The notes under the pieces are model-generated. The model worked only from the letters and a program-made list of their open reading frames with translations, had not been told where the DNA came from and made no database searches. The translations under genes were made by a program, and so were the position numbers. This document shows, one piece after another, positions 12,101-24,450 of a DNA stretch of 64,000 nucleotides (position 1 is the stretch's first letter; each line of letters starts with the position of its first letter). The DNA lies in the NCBI GenBank assembly GCA_024699855.1, contig JAMPIQ010000002.1, positions 8,742,001 to 8,806,000 of the forward strand. The letters are read 5' to 3'. This DNA is from Aphelenchoides besseyi. Its lineage: Eukaryota > Nematoda > Chromadorea > Rhabditida > Aphelenchoididae.

Positions 12101-15100
12101 GTCGGGTATTATGCTGGTGGGCATTCGCACTGATTCCAAATGTAGTGAACGAAAGACTCGAGATTGCATTGTACAGGGCTGACAAAATGATGTCAGCCAT
12201 CCACTAAGTACTTACATCTCGGTGTGAATGTCGATCTTCAAAGCGACAGGAAAAACGACTAACATGCTTAGTCATGATTTGTTTATATCGAGAATGAACA
12301 AGGAAAAATAACCAGTCAGAGCTTTTGGTTAAATTTTGTCGTAGAGTAACCACTCAGTGAAGGTATCGATTAGCTCTCGTAATCGACTTAACTATCACAC
12401 GCATTGCAAAAAACGGGCGAATTCATTGCTCAAATCCCTTGTTTTTTAGTTGGAATCAGATCTCGTGTATTGACATTAGTCAGCACAGTCTTTTTTTATC
12501 GCTAATCCATTAGGAAGTGTGCCACCGGATGTTTTAGTCGGCGATATTGCCAAGATCTTGTGCTACTTCGTCTTTGACATTTTCGCGGAATATGAGAGCT
12601 TAATGAAATTCTCGCAAAGTCGATTTTTCATCGTTCAACTCCAACGTACGATATGGATGGTGAAAACACGGCACGTGGCCTTTCAACAACGAGCAGATGT
12701 TATGAGTTGAATACGAAATGAGCATTTTACTGGTAAATTCGTTGTATACGAGAATACGAGAATTATATTCGGAAAATTGTGTGAACGAAAATAGAAACAA
12801 AAGTTCTTCGAACAACGACATTTAAGGTTCGTATAGCGGCCATCGTAATTGAAATGAAAAGATGCAAAAAAGTGAAAGGTCAAAAAAAGGAATTGAACCG
12901 AAACTTTTGAAACAAAAGTTCCTTTTTTGAATATTAAAAACAAGCTGAAAGTTAAATCGGTTATTAACAGAACTGTCCAAATGTTACCGTCTGGTTAATG
13001 AATTGGCAGGAGCTGCAATCGAAGTTCCGCGTTTAGTTTTCGGTATCAGATTTGTTGTTCGGATTCATTTTTGAGGCCCATAAGCTGTAGGAGGCACGCG
13101 GTTGTCGACGTCAACGTTGTTATCATGTGAACATACGAATACGAGGAAATCTTATTATGAATAAAAACCAGCTGATGAAAGGAACCACGCGCTCCAACTT
13201 GTTTACCGGATTTGTGTTCAAATCAACTTGGCTTTTCATGAATGAACACAAATTCAAGAGTCCACTTTTTAATCTTGATGCAAATTGACGAATCGCCTGT
13301 GACTTTGCGACTTCATCAATTTTCATTAACAACCTTTCATGTCCAACTTTTAGCGGTTTACAGTCGACGAGTCCGTTTGGACGACAACTACCGTGTGAGA
13401 TTCGACCGTACGATTTTGTGCTATCGAACTCTCCACTTTTCCACGAAGCAGGGACTTGGCACATTGCAGTCAGCAGTTTTTTCGGACTTTTTTTCGTCGT
13501 CCTTCTGAGCCAACGGCTGTCGCGCCACTCCGTCTGGTTGTTGGCACATGCTCGTTTAGTTTTTCCCAGAAACGGAAGTTGACATGCGGAAAGAGGGGGA
13601 AAACAAAAACATGGACAAATTGAAGCACATGCGCACGGTCCCGGAATTTCAAATTAACCGCGGAACTAGTTGATGAACTCAAATGCAAACGACCCAGCTG
13701 AGCCGACGATCGTTCAATTATAAATAAAAACAGCAGAAATCAACGCAGGGGGTCGAAGTGTTATTGTGTTATAAGCCCCAATGACCTTTGATTCGCTCCC
13801 TGACGTCAAACGTCCGACGCACAAAAGTTTCTGGAAATCGAAACTCCTGTTGGCATACGTGCGGTTTTCGAATCGATTGCATTCCTGTGGTTTGTCGGAC
13901 AAAAGCATGTGCGTTTCTCCACACGATTCGAAACCTTTACACGGATTTGGCGCAGATTGTTGTTTCCATCAAACGGTTTTAGGGTAAAAATCGACTCTCA
14001 TTTGCATTTTGTTCACGTTTTGATAACAGTTCCCCGATCAACCCACGATTTTTGGTCTTGTAACCGTTAGACCGGACGTTATCGTATGTTTCAGTTCAGT
14101 GAAACAAACACGGAGACCAAACATCGATCTTTTTTACCCATCATTAGCATAAACGTTTAATGGAAATTCATGACGAAAGAGCAGTCGACAAACAGAGAAC
14201 AATCAGCTTCTGATACAAAATCCGTGTGTGGGCTGAAGTAACCGGAAATTTTGCATAAATTCAATCCGACGAAACTGACAGACTGAAGATCGATGACACA
14301 AAAGAAAACTCTCAGACGCTGTGCTCTTCGAATTTAAAGGCCGCAAATCAACGAAATGAGTCGTTTGCGCGGGCGCTAAAATCTTTCGAACGAACAAAAG
14401 TGAACTGCCCTTTTACGTGGTCTAGACAGCAACCAGCTGCTCGCAATCGTCAAATTTAACGGCCTGTGGATGATCGCACGTGTTGTCTTCCGTTTTAGGT
14501 CCTTGCAGCAAAGATAATCTACAAACCTTGAAGGCGATTTGAAATCGATTGTAGTTTGTAGTAACGATAAACGTCACACAGTTAATCATGCAAACATCGT
14601 ACACACCCTACAGAAGTTACAACGTGTCTAACGAAGTTGCATGACTTTGTGGAAGTTTATTTCAAACGCAAAAATTACGTTTCGAAAGACAACCTTCGAA
14701 TGGTTTCGATTTTTATCTCGAATTCTCAACGTTCAAGTTTGCACCTACTAAACCGAAGAACGTTAATCTTCGGCGTAGAAAACATTTCTGAAAGAAGTTC
14801 AAGGAACATGGTCAAAGGACAGTTTGGACAAAAGGTTTTTGTTCGTCAACTAATCAAGTTGTGTTTGTTTAAATGATTTGAAGTCAACTGATCGTTTTTA
14901 CAGTGATAATTGGAAACAAGTTTTGCGTAGACGGAACACGGTGGTCTGCTAATCAGCGCCATTCAAACTCGCAAACTGCTTATCACTCTCGTTAATCCTC
15001 GGTTCCTTCAGCGATTTGGCGCCTAAGATTTGATGTCTGGACGTTGTGAATTCACGTTCTTCTACAGATTAATATAAATTTTGAAGATTACGAACGAATC

Positions 15101-15219
15101 GACTCGCTAAGCATGTCATCCATCTTCTTTGATTAGTCAAACAAAAGAGTTAAGGTCGAGAGTTTAGATTTCGTTTTATTGAACTTCAAATAATTGTTCG
15201 TATAATTGCGTTATTTAGA
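6143..15219. other. Nine-kilobase stretch without a supportable gene; probable 5' intron/promoter of the kinase gene
   Basis: The kinase gene lacks its first exon, so part of this stretch is probably its first intron and promoter. Frames up to 194 codons occur (7202-7786 minus) but overlap open frames on the other strand, show no domain and are not bounded by good splice sites. Between about 6.2 and 10.7 kb the DNA is rich in CG-containing words and A-runs like the 4.5-5.5 kb intron; CACGTG occurs at 6307, 6601, 6766, 6844, 8520, 9594 and 10000. From about 10.7 kb it becomes AT-richer. Short exons could be missed. Confidence 0.5.
15214..15219 (+). promoter_or_regulatory. Possible trans-splice acceptor at the DHRS1-like start codon
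   Basis: TTTAG ends two bases before the ATG at 15220, after an AT-rich stretch. With no upstream exon visible, this is the layout expected where a spliced leader is joined to a nematode mRNA. Inference only. Confidence 0.35.
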
Positions 15220-16315
15220 ATGTCACTGAAAGGCCAAGTCGCATTGGTTACCGGAGCATCTCGCGGTTGTGGTCGTGGGATCGCGCATCAGCTTGGCAAG
15301 GCGGGAGCGACAGTTTACATCACGGCATTAAGGGAAGAGAACGAAGATCCAATTATTCAATCGTTGCAACAGAAACTTCCGAACCTTCAACAAGTAGCCA
15401 AAGAAGTGGATGAACTCGGAGGTCAATGTATTCCGATTTATTGCGATCACTCGGATTCTAAGCAAATTGAAGAGCTTTTTCGTCGAATCGCTTTCGAACA
15501 AAAAAGACGATTGGACATCGTAGTCTTGAATGCATTTTCAGCGGTTACGGTAAGTCAAATATTTCAAGTTTTGTGACGATCGAACCTTTAGACGATGTTA
15601 ACTAAGATGCATTCCAAATTCTTCGATTTGCCAGAAAACATCTACGATGTTTGCAATGAAACAGGAGTTCGTTTTTCGAACTTTTCACATTCGATTACTT
15701 CCTTTGGATATAAACATATTACTTTTAGCTTCGTGGCCATTACCTGACGGCAAGACAAGCGGCGTTGTTGATGGTTCCACGACGCAAAGGCTTGATTGTG
15801 ACGATAAGCTCACCGGGTGGAATCAACTACGTTTTTAACGTGGCTTATGGAATCAATAAGGCCGGGGTATTTTAAAGGAAGTTAAAAGCAAATAACTGAA
15901 ATTTTAGTGTGACAGAATGGCAGCTGATATGGGAATTGAATTGAAAGAGTTCAATGTGACTTCGATTTGTTTGTATCCGGGACCCGTGCGAACGGAACTC
16001 TTCACTGATGATGTTGGTCTTTTGAGCAAAGAAGCGGTGGCAAAAACTTACGCAAACGCCGAGTCCATAGAGTTTGCGGGCAAATGCATAGTAGCAATTG
16101 CTAATGATTCGAAGGTTCACGAGAAAACTGGCCATATTTTGTTGACTATGCTGCTTGCCAAAGAATACGATTTGTACGACGAAGACGGAAGTTCGTGATT
16201 ACATGTTGAAAAGCCATAATTAATGAATTTAGGACAACCAGTGTGTCCAATTGCCGTCAACTATCTCGATTACATCAAAGAAGCGAATCGTGTTCGAAGC
16301 GAAATCTCACTTTGA
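15220..16315 (+). CDS. DHRS1: Short-chain dehydrogenase/reductase, DHRS1-like
   Basis: Exons: 15220-15549, 15592-15666, 15729-15866, 15908-16190, 16233-16315; 302 residues, close to the family's about 310. The N terminus has the Rossmann motif TGASRGCGRG. The active site is SSPGG followed by YGINK, giving the Ser-Tyr-Lys set. The LRGHYLTARQA and NKAGCDRMA segments match DHRS1 rather than other SDRs. DHRS1 proteins are membrane-associated NADP(H)-dependent oxidoreductases acting on steroids and xenobiotics in vertebrates; the substrate here is unknown. Two introns (15667 and 16191) start GTTCG instead of GTAAG, yet both restore a conserved frame. AATAAA lies at 16332-16337. Confidence 0.93.
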
Positions 16316-16755
16316 GAGTTTGTGTAATGAAAATAAACATTTCGTCTAACTTTTGTTTTACAATTTTAGCCACAGATTGCAAGTGCACGATGTGATTTGA
16401 ATCGAAGCTTTAAAATTAAGTGATCAGTATTTTTGTCTTAGACCACGTTTGACGTTCAGTTCTGCTATCAATTTAGAAAAGGTTAAATGAGGAGCGGCTA
16501 CCAAACAAAACGGATCTGAAGGGCGCAAACATAATTAGCAAACTCGTTCATTTCCTTGAGTATAACAACGACTGTTTGATAAAGAAGGAGCGTCGAGAAA
16601 AACCAGTATATGCCATTTTGTTGGACTGATAAGACAACCACAATACACGCCTCCAACTTGACATCAATAGCCGCCTACGTGTTTCAAGAGCGAATATTAA
16701 GCAAGACGTTTGGTTTCTTTGATTCAAACAACTTTGTCGATTCGTTTAACGCAAA

Positions 16756-18226
16756 ATGAAGTCGACGTTGGAATTGACTTTGCTTTTTAATTTGTCCATC
16801 TACGCCTTCTCGCGTCAGATTCCACAAAGCTCGCAAGAAAACGATGGTTGGAATGGTAAGTGAGCAGAAATGAAATCTATCAAAATATTCTTCAGCACCG
16901 AATCTCTACTCATCAATGTCTATTGGAACGCCTGGAAAGGACTTTAAACTTCTCATCGACTTACATTTGGAAGATGCCCTACTTGCCGGTCCCAAATGCA
17001 GCAGTTACAATTGTCAAAATCATTATAAAAACCGAACAATTTACGATCCTTCAAAATCCTCGACGTCGAAAGACGTTGGAGAAGCCGCCAAGGTGGAGTA
17101 TGGAACCGGAACGGTCAAAGGAGAATACTACACAGGTAGAAAAACTTTTAATCACCACATTTTCCCGCTTATTTCTGAACGAAGTTCTTTGAAATTCATA
17201 CCAAATATTCATTGGATTATTAGAGACCTATAACTCCACAATTTGATTTCAATCCGACAACTATAACCATAATTTTTCACACATAAGTTCATTACTATAC
17301 CATTTAAATTTGGTACAAATTTCAAAGTCCGTTCAAAAATAACCGAGAAAACGGGTTGGTCAAAAGTTTTGTTTACAAATGCATACAGACACTATTCTCG
17401 TCGATGGAATAAATGCAACAGACGTTGGATTTTCCGTTCTCGTCACTGGGGATTCGAAATTTTCAACAGTAAGTTTTAACACAATGAACGGGTTTTTATT
17501 GTTCTGCAGGTCATTTACGACGGTGTTTTGGGATTGAGTTTTCTTGGACATACACGTGGAAAGAAACAACTTCCTTCGCCAGTCGATTCGATCTTAAAAT
17601 TCTCTAATGACAAGACCCTTCAAATGTGGCTCAATCAAGCAACATCAAATGACGATCGCTATGGAACGGTGACCTTTGGAAAAGCGAACACTGACAAATG
17701 TAACACTGATACGAAATACTCATCCGTTGGCACTGATGATTTTACGTTTGTCGTTCAAAAGTATGTATTTAAATGTGTGATATACAATACGATTTATAGA
17801 ATCCGATATGCCACTTTTGTTGCTCATCGTGAGTTGGATGCAGTAATTGATCCAACCTATCGTTACATTGGTCTTCCAACAACAATCTACAAAGCTTTGA
17901 TGCGCGTAGCCACCGGCTCTACCTCAAGCACAAGCGTCTATTGTTCGGATCTTAAGCAAATTACATTGGACGTTAAGATCGGAGGCAGCTATTACAGTTT
18001 GAAGGCCGAGGACTTTTCTATTCAACAAAGTTCTTCATCTGATTATTGCTTACTTTTAGTTGATGTAACAAAATTTCGTGTCTTCAGTAATGATTTCAAA
18101 TTTCAGGATCTTGGAGAAGAATTCGAAACACAATTTCGTTTAGGGGAACCGTTTTTGCGCCGCTACTGTGTGACATACGATCTGGAAAACAGCGAGTTGG
18201 GATTTTCGTCTGTCAAGTCAAATTGA
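16756..18226 (+). CDS. Pepsin-family (A1) aspartic protease homologue without catalytic motifs
   Basis: Exons: 16756-16855, 16896-17135, 17389-17468, 17510-18226, with an optional in-frame 39-nt intron at 17761-17799. A signal peptide starts the protein. Pepsin-fold landmarks are present in order: SIGTPGKDF, YDPSKSSTS, YGTGTVKGEYYTD, GVLGLSF, LGEPFLRRYCVTYD and LGFS. The first DTG triad reads DLH (16958-16966) and the second reads DPT (17849-17857). In active enzymes the two DTG/DSG loops bind the catalytic water, so this protein should not cleave peptides. The reading frame is otherwise intact, so it is more likely a secreted pseudoenzyme (binding or inhibitory) than a decayed gene. It lies 440 nt after the DHRS1-like gene on the same strand. 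Confidence 0.87.
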
Positions 18227-18703
18227 TCATCGACTAGTTTTGTTATGGCCACACATTAAAGTTCTTTGCAATACAAAAGTTAACAAAACTCTTTTGTTTG
18301 ACTCGTTGACGTACAAAAACCCTGCAAATTCATAGGATACTTTTGTTGAAGTTTGCGTTCTTGTAACAGAACGCTTTTTTGAGTTGTTGAACTTTATCGC
18401 TGGTTTACCTATTGGCTCTCGTTCTCTAGTCACCATGGAGATTTGGTCAGGGAGGCGGATGTGAAAAAACAGGCGACTAAAAAGTGGCTTTTCACATACG
18501 CACGAGATAAACTCCCAAGAACGATGAATGAAGTTGAACGATCGGTTTAATGTATGCGAATTGTTCGCCGAACAAAAACATATGGAGACTATGCAACGGT
18601 ATTCTTTCGCTTCTATTGTATAAAGAACGTTTGGTTTTCTGCTGAATTCTCACTTTGAACCGGTTTGCTACTTCAACTGCTGATAATCTTTGTCCCATCC
18701 AAT
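18227..18703 (+). other. Intergenic gap between protease homologue and phosphatase gene
   Basis: About 480 nt with no supported exon. It must hold the 3' end of the protease homologue and the promoter or trans-splice site of the next gene. The spacing is larger than the roughly 100 nt usual inside nematode operons. Confidence 0.5.
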
Positions 18704-20918
18704 ATGTCTACTTCTACTGAAACGATGGTTAGAGGTAACGGTATGTTTTTCTCACAAGACTAACGCACTTCTAAAAACACCAACACGCCATGCTTGTAAT
18801 TTCACAATTAAGATCGAGAACAAATATTGAGGGACATGTGAAATTTTTGTTAATTGAAATTTTGCGTGTGTTCGCGATTCAGTAGGCATTGGAATAGCGT
18901 GATGTCTTGTTTTTTTGCTATTTACACCGGCAACAAGCCTCAACCTTTTTCGTTGACATAAACGGGGATTAGAACGAGATGTTTGTTGGGTTGGATTCTA
19001 CGCTTTCTTTTCAATCTATTATAATACTTCAACAATTTCAGGGCCTCGCAGACGTAGCACCTACTCGACCGTAACGACAAGTGAGGAGGAGGACGAATTT
19101 AGAGAAGACAATTCGCGAGATAAACGACAACAGCGAGAAAGTCGCCCCAAACAAAACACAAGTCCCGACCTGAGAACACCCCGAGTTGCTGCTGCCGCCG
19201 CACTTTCGTTGATTAGTGAGTCATCGTCGATTCGAACCAACGGATATTCGACTATTCGTGCCGGAATAATTCGTTTCACACCCGAAACGATGAAATGCAA
19301 ATTGTACTGTCGAGGTCAGAATTGTCGTTATTGCGGTTGGAAGGCGTGGACTAAAGAACAAATGGCCATCGATGGCCTCTATTCGAATTGGTGAGTTCAG
19401 TTCATTGCAACGAGATATACAACGATTTTAAGGGTCACTGATGATATTTTAGCAATGGCACGTTTGACTCATTTAGCAATCGAGAAGTTTGATATTATTA
19501 AACAATTCAAAGAGTAGACGACTTATTCACTTAACTGAGCATATGGTGAACTTTTAGGAAGAAGATCGTTGCCGTTTTCAATTTACAATGTCAAAATGAA
19601 CACTCGTATTGTGGCGCTCAGCCATTGTTAAAGTGCGGGTTTTCGTATGATCCCGAATTGTTAATGAAAAACGGCAGTAAGGAATACCATTGGAGATTAT
19701 ATAGCCGGAGACATTTCAGTTTACTATTACAACTACCCAATTTTCGATTTCGAGTTCTGCACGATTGAAGTCCTCTTGGACATCTTGAAAGTGATCTCTT
19801 TTCACTCTGACGAAAAGATTGCAATCCATTGTCATGCTGGTCTGGGTCGAACAGGAGCAGTTATTGCATCTTATTTGGTTATGACTCAAGGTCTTAGTGC
19901 TGAGGAAGCGATAATCAAGGTTCGAGGAGCACGGTTGGTTTCACATGATCGTTTTGAAGTGGAACGTTCGTTTCAGTCCGAACTCAATACAAACTGCGGT
20001 CCAAGTCGAAATTGTTGAACAGATTGAAGAGTTAACACAATTACACGCCCGTGTATTACCGATCACTGCCAACGAAACTTTGAGCTCGTATTTTGTTTGG
20101 CAAAATGCTTTTCTACCGAACACAGAAGCTCGAAAATATGTGAGTTCTTCAGTACGATCTGTTACCATCTTGTTTAGCCGCATATTCCGAAGCTAATTTA
20201 CTTAATTTCTTGTCGTTTGTTAAAAGATCTGTTCGAGCCAAATGGTGTGAGATTTAAACCGGTGCCCGGCAAACATCACGTTCATTCGTGTACATTTGGA
20301 GAGTTGAGTGTTGACTGGAAAAATGTTTTCACTCACAAAGGGTACTTATTTCTCGATAAACAAACTTTAAGATGCAATTCAGGCGAGCGAAAAATCGTTA
20401 TATTGTCAATGTTCTCGTTCAAATCGCCGGATTTCCCTACGAAAAAGATCAACTACTGATCGAACAATTTCAACGAGTTCGAGTATCGGAAATGACCGCA
20501 GCGTTGGATGACTTGGACGTTTCTCAACTGCTTTATCTTTTGCACGCATACATGATGATGTTCAAAAAACCGCTGGCTTCGAAGAAGGCATTGATTTCTT
20601 GGTTCGAAGTCTATTCGTTAGAATCAACTAGCGACTCTTCTCCAAAAACCGCGTACAAAGTAAGGGATAATGTCAACTATTTAATTTTCCTTTAATGTTT
20701 AGGATTGGCATTGCTTAATCTTCTTCCTTTGTAACGTTCTCAGCTACCTTTCCATCCAAAATTATGATGTTGTAACCGATCTCATAACCTATTGGTTACT
20801 TAATGACGTGCCTAACGACGTGAAAGCATGTGTACATGCACACCTGAGAAGCTTATACGCTCGGAACCTGAAAGAACAGGAACAGCAAGCCGAGCGAAAT
20901 TCGTCTAGAAACTTCTAA
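18704..20918 (+). CDS. PTPDC1: Dual-specificity protein phosphatase, PTPDC1-like
   Basis: Exons: 18704-18734, 19042-19390, 19433-19513, 19558-19676, 19720-19933, 19977-20139, 20178-20341, 20383-20659, 20703-20918; 537 residues. A low-complexity acidic/serine-rich N terminus precedes the family block MKCKLYCRGQNCRYC...GLYSNWVTDDILAMARLT. The phosphatase signature is HCHAGLGRTG, with catalytic Cys and Arg intact, followed by RPNSIQT. A C-terminal helical region of about 200 residues ends the protein. PTPDC1 is a CDC14-like cysteine phosphatase linked in vertebrates to centrosome and cilium function; a ciliated-neuron role in a worm would be inference. It converges on the DHRS4-like gene with 163 nt between stop codons. 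Confidence 0.93.
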
Positions 20919-21081
20919 TTGCACTTAATTCGAGAATCCTATGTGAAAACGGAAGTAAATCTTGTTTTAATCACTTCATTAGTACATTAACACGCTTACT
21001 GACAAATTCGATGGCTACAGTTCATAAACCAAACATTTTAATTAGGTAACATATAAAAGTTCAAAATCATGGCAGAAGACA

Positions 21082-22204
21082 TTACAATCGACAGTCGACA
21101 CCTGCAAATGTAAAACTTGCTTTTTTATGCACTCGACATTTGTACTTGAAGAATATGGTTTTTCGCTTATTAGCAAGATGAATTAGAGTACCTATTCTTC
21201 AAAGCACAAACTACCTATCACTTACCTCCACTGATAAGATGAGTCTCACCTGTAAGCAAGTTGTTGGTTAATTACGCAAAAGAATAATTACCAGAAACGA
21301 AACTGGCATCATCGCTCGCAAGATACGCAACTCCACCGGCCACTTCTTCGGGCTCAGCAATGCGAGGTAAAAGCTGAACTTTTTCTTTATGAACAACATC
21401 ATGCTTTTCGTGGTCTTCTCGATACAAAACTCCCGCCATTTTCGTTCTCGTCGTCGCTGGAGCAATGCAATTAACTCGAATTCCGCGATGTGCTAATTCA
21501 CGAGAGAGTGATGATGTTAGTGTTATTAATGCTGACTGCAAAAACTTCGTGCTAATTAGCAATCTCATATCGCATCAACCTTTACAGCTCCATATGTCAA
21601 AATGCCTTTTGTCGTGAAATAAGCGCTTACGGACGAATTGAAGATGATTGATGAACCGCTGAAATAATGAAATGTTAAAGTAATTTGTTTGAGTTTGCTT
21701 ACGGTGCCATATGAGGAACAGCGAGTTTTGTTAAGAAGAAAGCAGAAGTAATGTTCGTGTCGAGAATCTTATCGAACATTGGTTCACTAACCTCCAAAAT
21801 ATGTCCCATTGCCGGATTAACACCTGCATTGTGAAATAAAACATCGATGCGTTTGAAAGTCCCAACAGTGAAATCAACCAACGCCCGACGATGAGTGGCA
21901 TTTCCAACGTGACAAACACATCCAGTAACGTTTTCGACCGGAATTCCCAATTGAATCAAAGTTTGAACCGCTTTGTCGACATTTGTTTGACGTCTACTAC
22001 TCACAACAAGCTTACAGCCTTCTTGACCTAACCGTTCCGCAACTGCTAACCCAATTCTTAAAGCATTGAATTGATTAATGAACAAACTTCTCAATTAACT
22101 CGCCCCATTGTACCACCGGTGATCATAGCTACTTTACCATGTAATCGATAGGTATTGTACTTGCGATGAGTGGGCGCAACAGAAGTCACTTGTTCTTCAG
22201 ACAT
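21082..22204 (-). CDS. DHRS4: Short-chain dehydrogenase/reductase, DHRS4-like, with peroxisomal-type tail
   Basis: Exons: 22204-22104, 22056-21703, 21658-21580, 21535-21292, 21249-21226, 21101-21082; 273 residues, family-typical. Motifs: cofactor loop TGGTMGIG, NAG in HNAGVNP, serine in FNSSVSA, YGAVK active site, and IRVNCIAPATTRT. The VSSRRQTNVDKAV and VCHVG segments match DHRS4, an NADPH-dependent carbonyl/retinal reductase. The protein ends CRL, which fits the PTS1 peroxisome signal; vertebrate DHRS4 ends SRL. The intron at 22103-22057 begins GC rather than GT, and only this choice restores TMGIGLAV. Exon 5 is only 24 nt. Confidence 0.93.
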
Positions 22205-23085
22205 TATGATTGCTTAGGAACTAAAAATGAAAAGCGTTTGTCGACCAATACGCAACTTGAGAAGTCGATTTAAACGAAAACAAGCTCGTGCGAATGAATG
22301 CTGCCAATAAAAAGAAGAAGCAGCAAACGGTTCTTGTTGATGTTTTAGTCTGAAACGAAAAAAACTGTAGGTGAAGATTTAATTCAATTACGTGCGCAGT
22401 TTATTCTCGAAACTTGGGTAAAAGAACGAACAACTCGGGCATGCTACAGAATATAAAGGGTAAGACTTTAATCGTTCTGTTTAAGTTCGAGGGTTACGCG
22501 CCACTTTTTGTCGACCTTGATTACGTTAATTATGCTCGAACGCTTTTGTTCGCAGCTCGCCATATTTGTCAGCATTCGAATCGATGTCGAAATTCTAAAA
22601 GCTTTGCCATTTCTTACTTCGAATCATCAGAAGTTCAAGCGAAGTGCTCGGCGGACAGTCGATTTTAAAAGCGTCGAGGTGAACTCGTTGACTTGCTTTA
22701 ACTCCACCGAAAACATCAGTTCGAAAGGATTGAATGGTCAATCTATTACTGTATTTAAATAAGCGGAAGGAGTCCAATCAGACTACTGACTAACACCACG
22801 AACTGTTTTGTTTACATCAGTTGATTATACCAATGATGCATTGGTGTTTGGCTAATTAGGCAGACTACTCGACAACCAACATCTAGGAGGTTGTTTTTCG
22901 TCCGGACGTACCCGTTAACGTTCTTCGACGTGCTTTTGAGAATCCGGGAATTAGTTGTTAAACAAACATTTTGACGTCTTCAATTCGAGGAATTCCATTT
23001 TATTACCCGTGAGTTGCGTGTGTTTAATCGAGTGATTATATTATGCAATTAGCTGTTATGAGAATTTCAGATTATCACTGGAACG
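22205..23085. other. Divergent promoter region between DHRS4-like and TMEM53-like genes
   Basis: About 880 nt shared by two genes facing away from each other. Small open frames at 22414-22768 overlap in several frames and have no splice sites or domain. TTTCAG at 23065-23070, fifteen bases before the TMEM53-like ATG, could accept a spliced leader. Confidence 0.5.
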
Positions 23086-24094
23086 ATGATCGTCGCTGCA
23101 ATGTCACGTCAAATGTTTTGGCTTCAAAACCCAAAAAGCATAAGTCTTTTACGATTGGCTTCGACATCGAGTGTAAACAACGCACCACATGGCATTGCAG
23201 TTGGTGGTTTGTTGGACGAAGTTGTTCAACCACAAATTGTTGTTCCTAAGACGCTGATGGGTGAACTAAACTGCAGTGTTTCTAATAACTCTGTGGATGC
23301 AACACAAATCTATATGTTTGGTTACGGCGGTTGCTTAGACAAACATTTACATCAATACTCAAAAATCTACGAAAATCAAGGATGCGATGTCAGTCGCTAT
23401 ATAGCTCCATTGCTCAGGGCGCCATCGTTGGCTCGTGCTCATCCGTTTGCTGCCGAGTTTCATGCGAGTGTTTCAGAGTATGAAAAAACGAGACCAATTA
23501 TTTTCCATTTGTTTTCAATGAACGGTTGTATTTTGTTTACAGCACTTTGGGAGCTATGGAGTAAGTCTGTGGCTGGACAAGAGTTGAAGTCGCGCGTTAA
23601 AGGAATCATCTTTGATAGGTAAGTAAACCCGATGAATTTAAATTGCAAATCAATTTAGTTGTCCATCAGATTGCGATCTGTCGAGAAGTGCTGCGGCCTT
23701 GTCATCTACAGCTGTTCCACCGAGTAAAAAACCATTGAATGTGGCTCTGCGTACCGGTGCTTATGCGTATTTCTACGCTTATTTTGCTGCTCAGCGTGCT
23801 TCGGCCCACTTGCAGTCGCTTGTTGTTCGACCGTCGCGTTTCAACGATTACTATGCATACTATCGCTTGCAAGAACTCGATTTGCCCAAAGATCAACTTT
23901 TCTTGTATTCGGAGCGGGACTCAATAATTGACTATCAACATGTCAATTGGTTTATTGAGTATCAGAAAAAATCCGGAGCTAACGTCCGCTCTAAACGTTG
24001 GTCGAATTCGAATCACGTGTCCCATTTTCGACAACACCGAGACGAATATCAACAACTTTGCTTGGAATTCCTGGACGAAACTACTTCTTGTTAG
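23086..24094 (+). CDS. TMEM53: TMEM53/DUF829 alpha/beta-hydrolase-like protein
   Basis: Exons: 23086-23618 and 23659-24094; 322 residues. Family landmarks are MFGYGGCLDKHLHQYSKIYENQGC near residue 65, then HLFSMNGC, GIIFDSCPSD, LYSERD and HVSHFRQHRDEY. DUF829 proteins have a hydrolase fold; vertebrate TMEM53 is a nuclear-envelope protein that dampens BMP-SMAD signalling. The N terminus (MSRQMFWLQNPKS from a second ATG at 23101) is basic and Ser/Leu-rich and could be a mitochondrial presequence, so location is uncertain. The start could be 23086 or 23101. AATAAA follows the stop within 3-8 nt at 24097-24102. It converges on the chemoreceptor gene. Confidence 0.9.
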
Positions 24095-24450
24095 CAAATA
24101 AAAAAGCTGTTGACAAAACAAACAAGACAATCAATTGATTAACACCTTCAGAACTATTTTTTGGTCTCCACAATTTGCCACTATTCTTTTTTCTCTTGAA
24201 CACTGTAAATAGGAACAAATTCTCGTTGACAAATCCTTTTCGGAACACTTTGATTGCAAGTAAATATCTCCGTTTGTTCAAACCATTCATTATTAGCTTT
24301 CTTGCTAATCGCCTGAGTCAAGGTATGCAATTTTGTTTATTGTAAAGTTGGTAGATGGGTAGAAAATGAGCTTTTGTTCCATAAAATAGCTGAGTTTGAT
24401 TAGCGAGAACAATAACAGAGGTAAATTTGGCTATAAACATATTCTTATGT
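24095..24450. other. Convergent intergenic spacer
   Basis: About 355 nt between the stop codons of the TMEM53-like gene and the minus-strand chemoreceptor. Only 3' ends are expected here; no exon seen. Confidence 0.5.

Noticed and set aside
17761..17799. 39-nt intron in the protease homologue
   Set aside because: Good GTATGT and TTATAG ends, but its removal is in frame either way, so I could not decide; noted in the gene entry rather than fixed.
15220..20918. Operon of the DHRS1-like, protease-like and PTPDC1-like genes
   Set aside because: All are on the same strand, but the gaps are about 440 and 480 nt, larger than usual nematode operon spacing, and the functions are unrelated.
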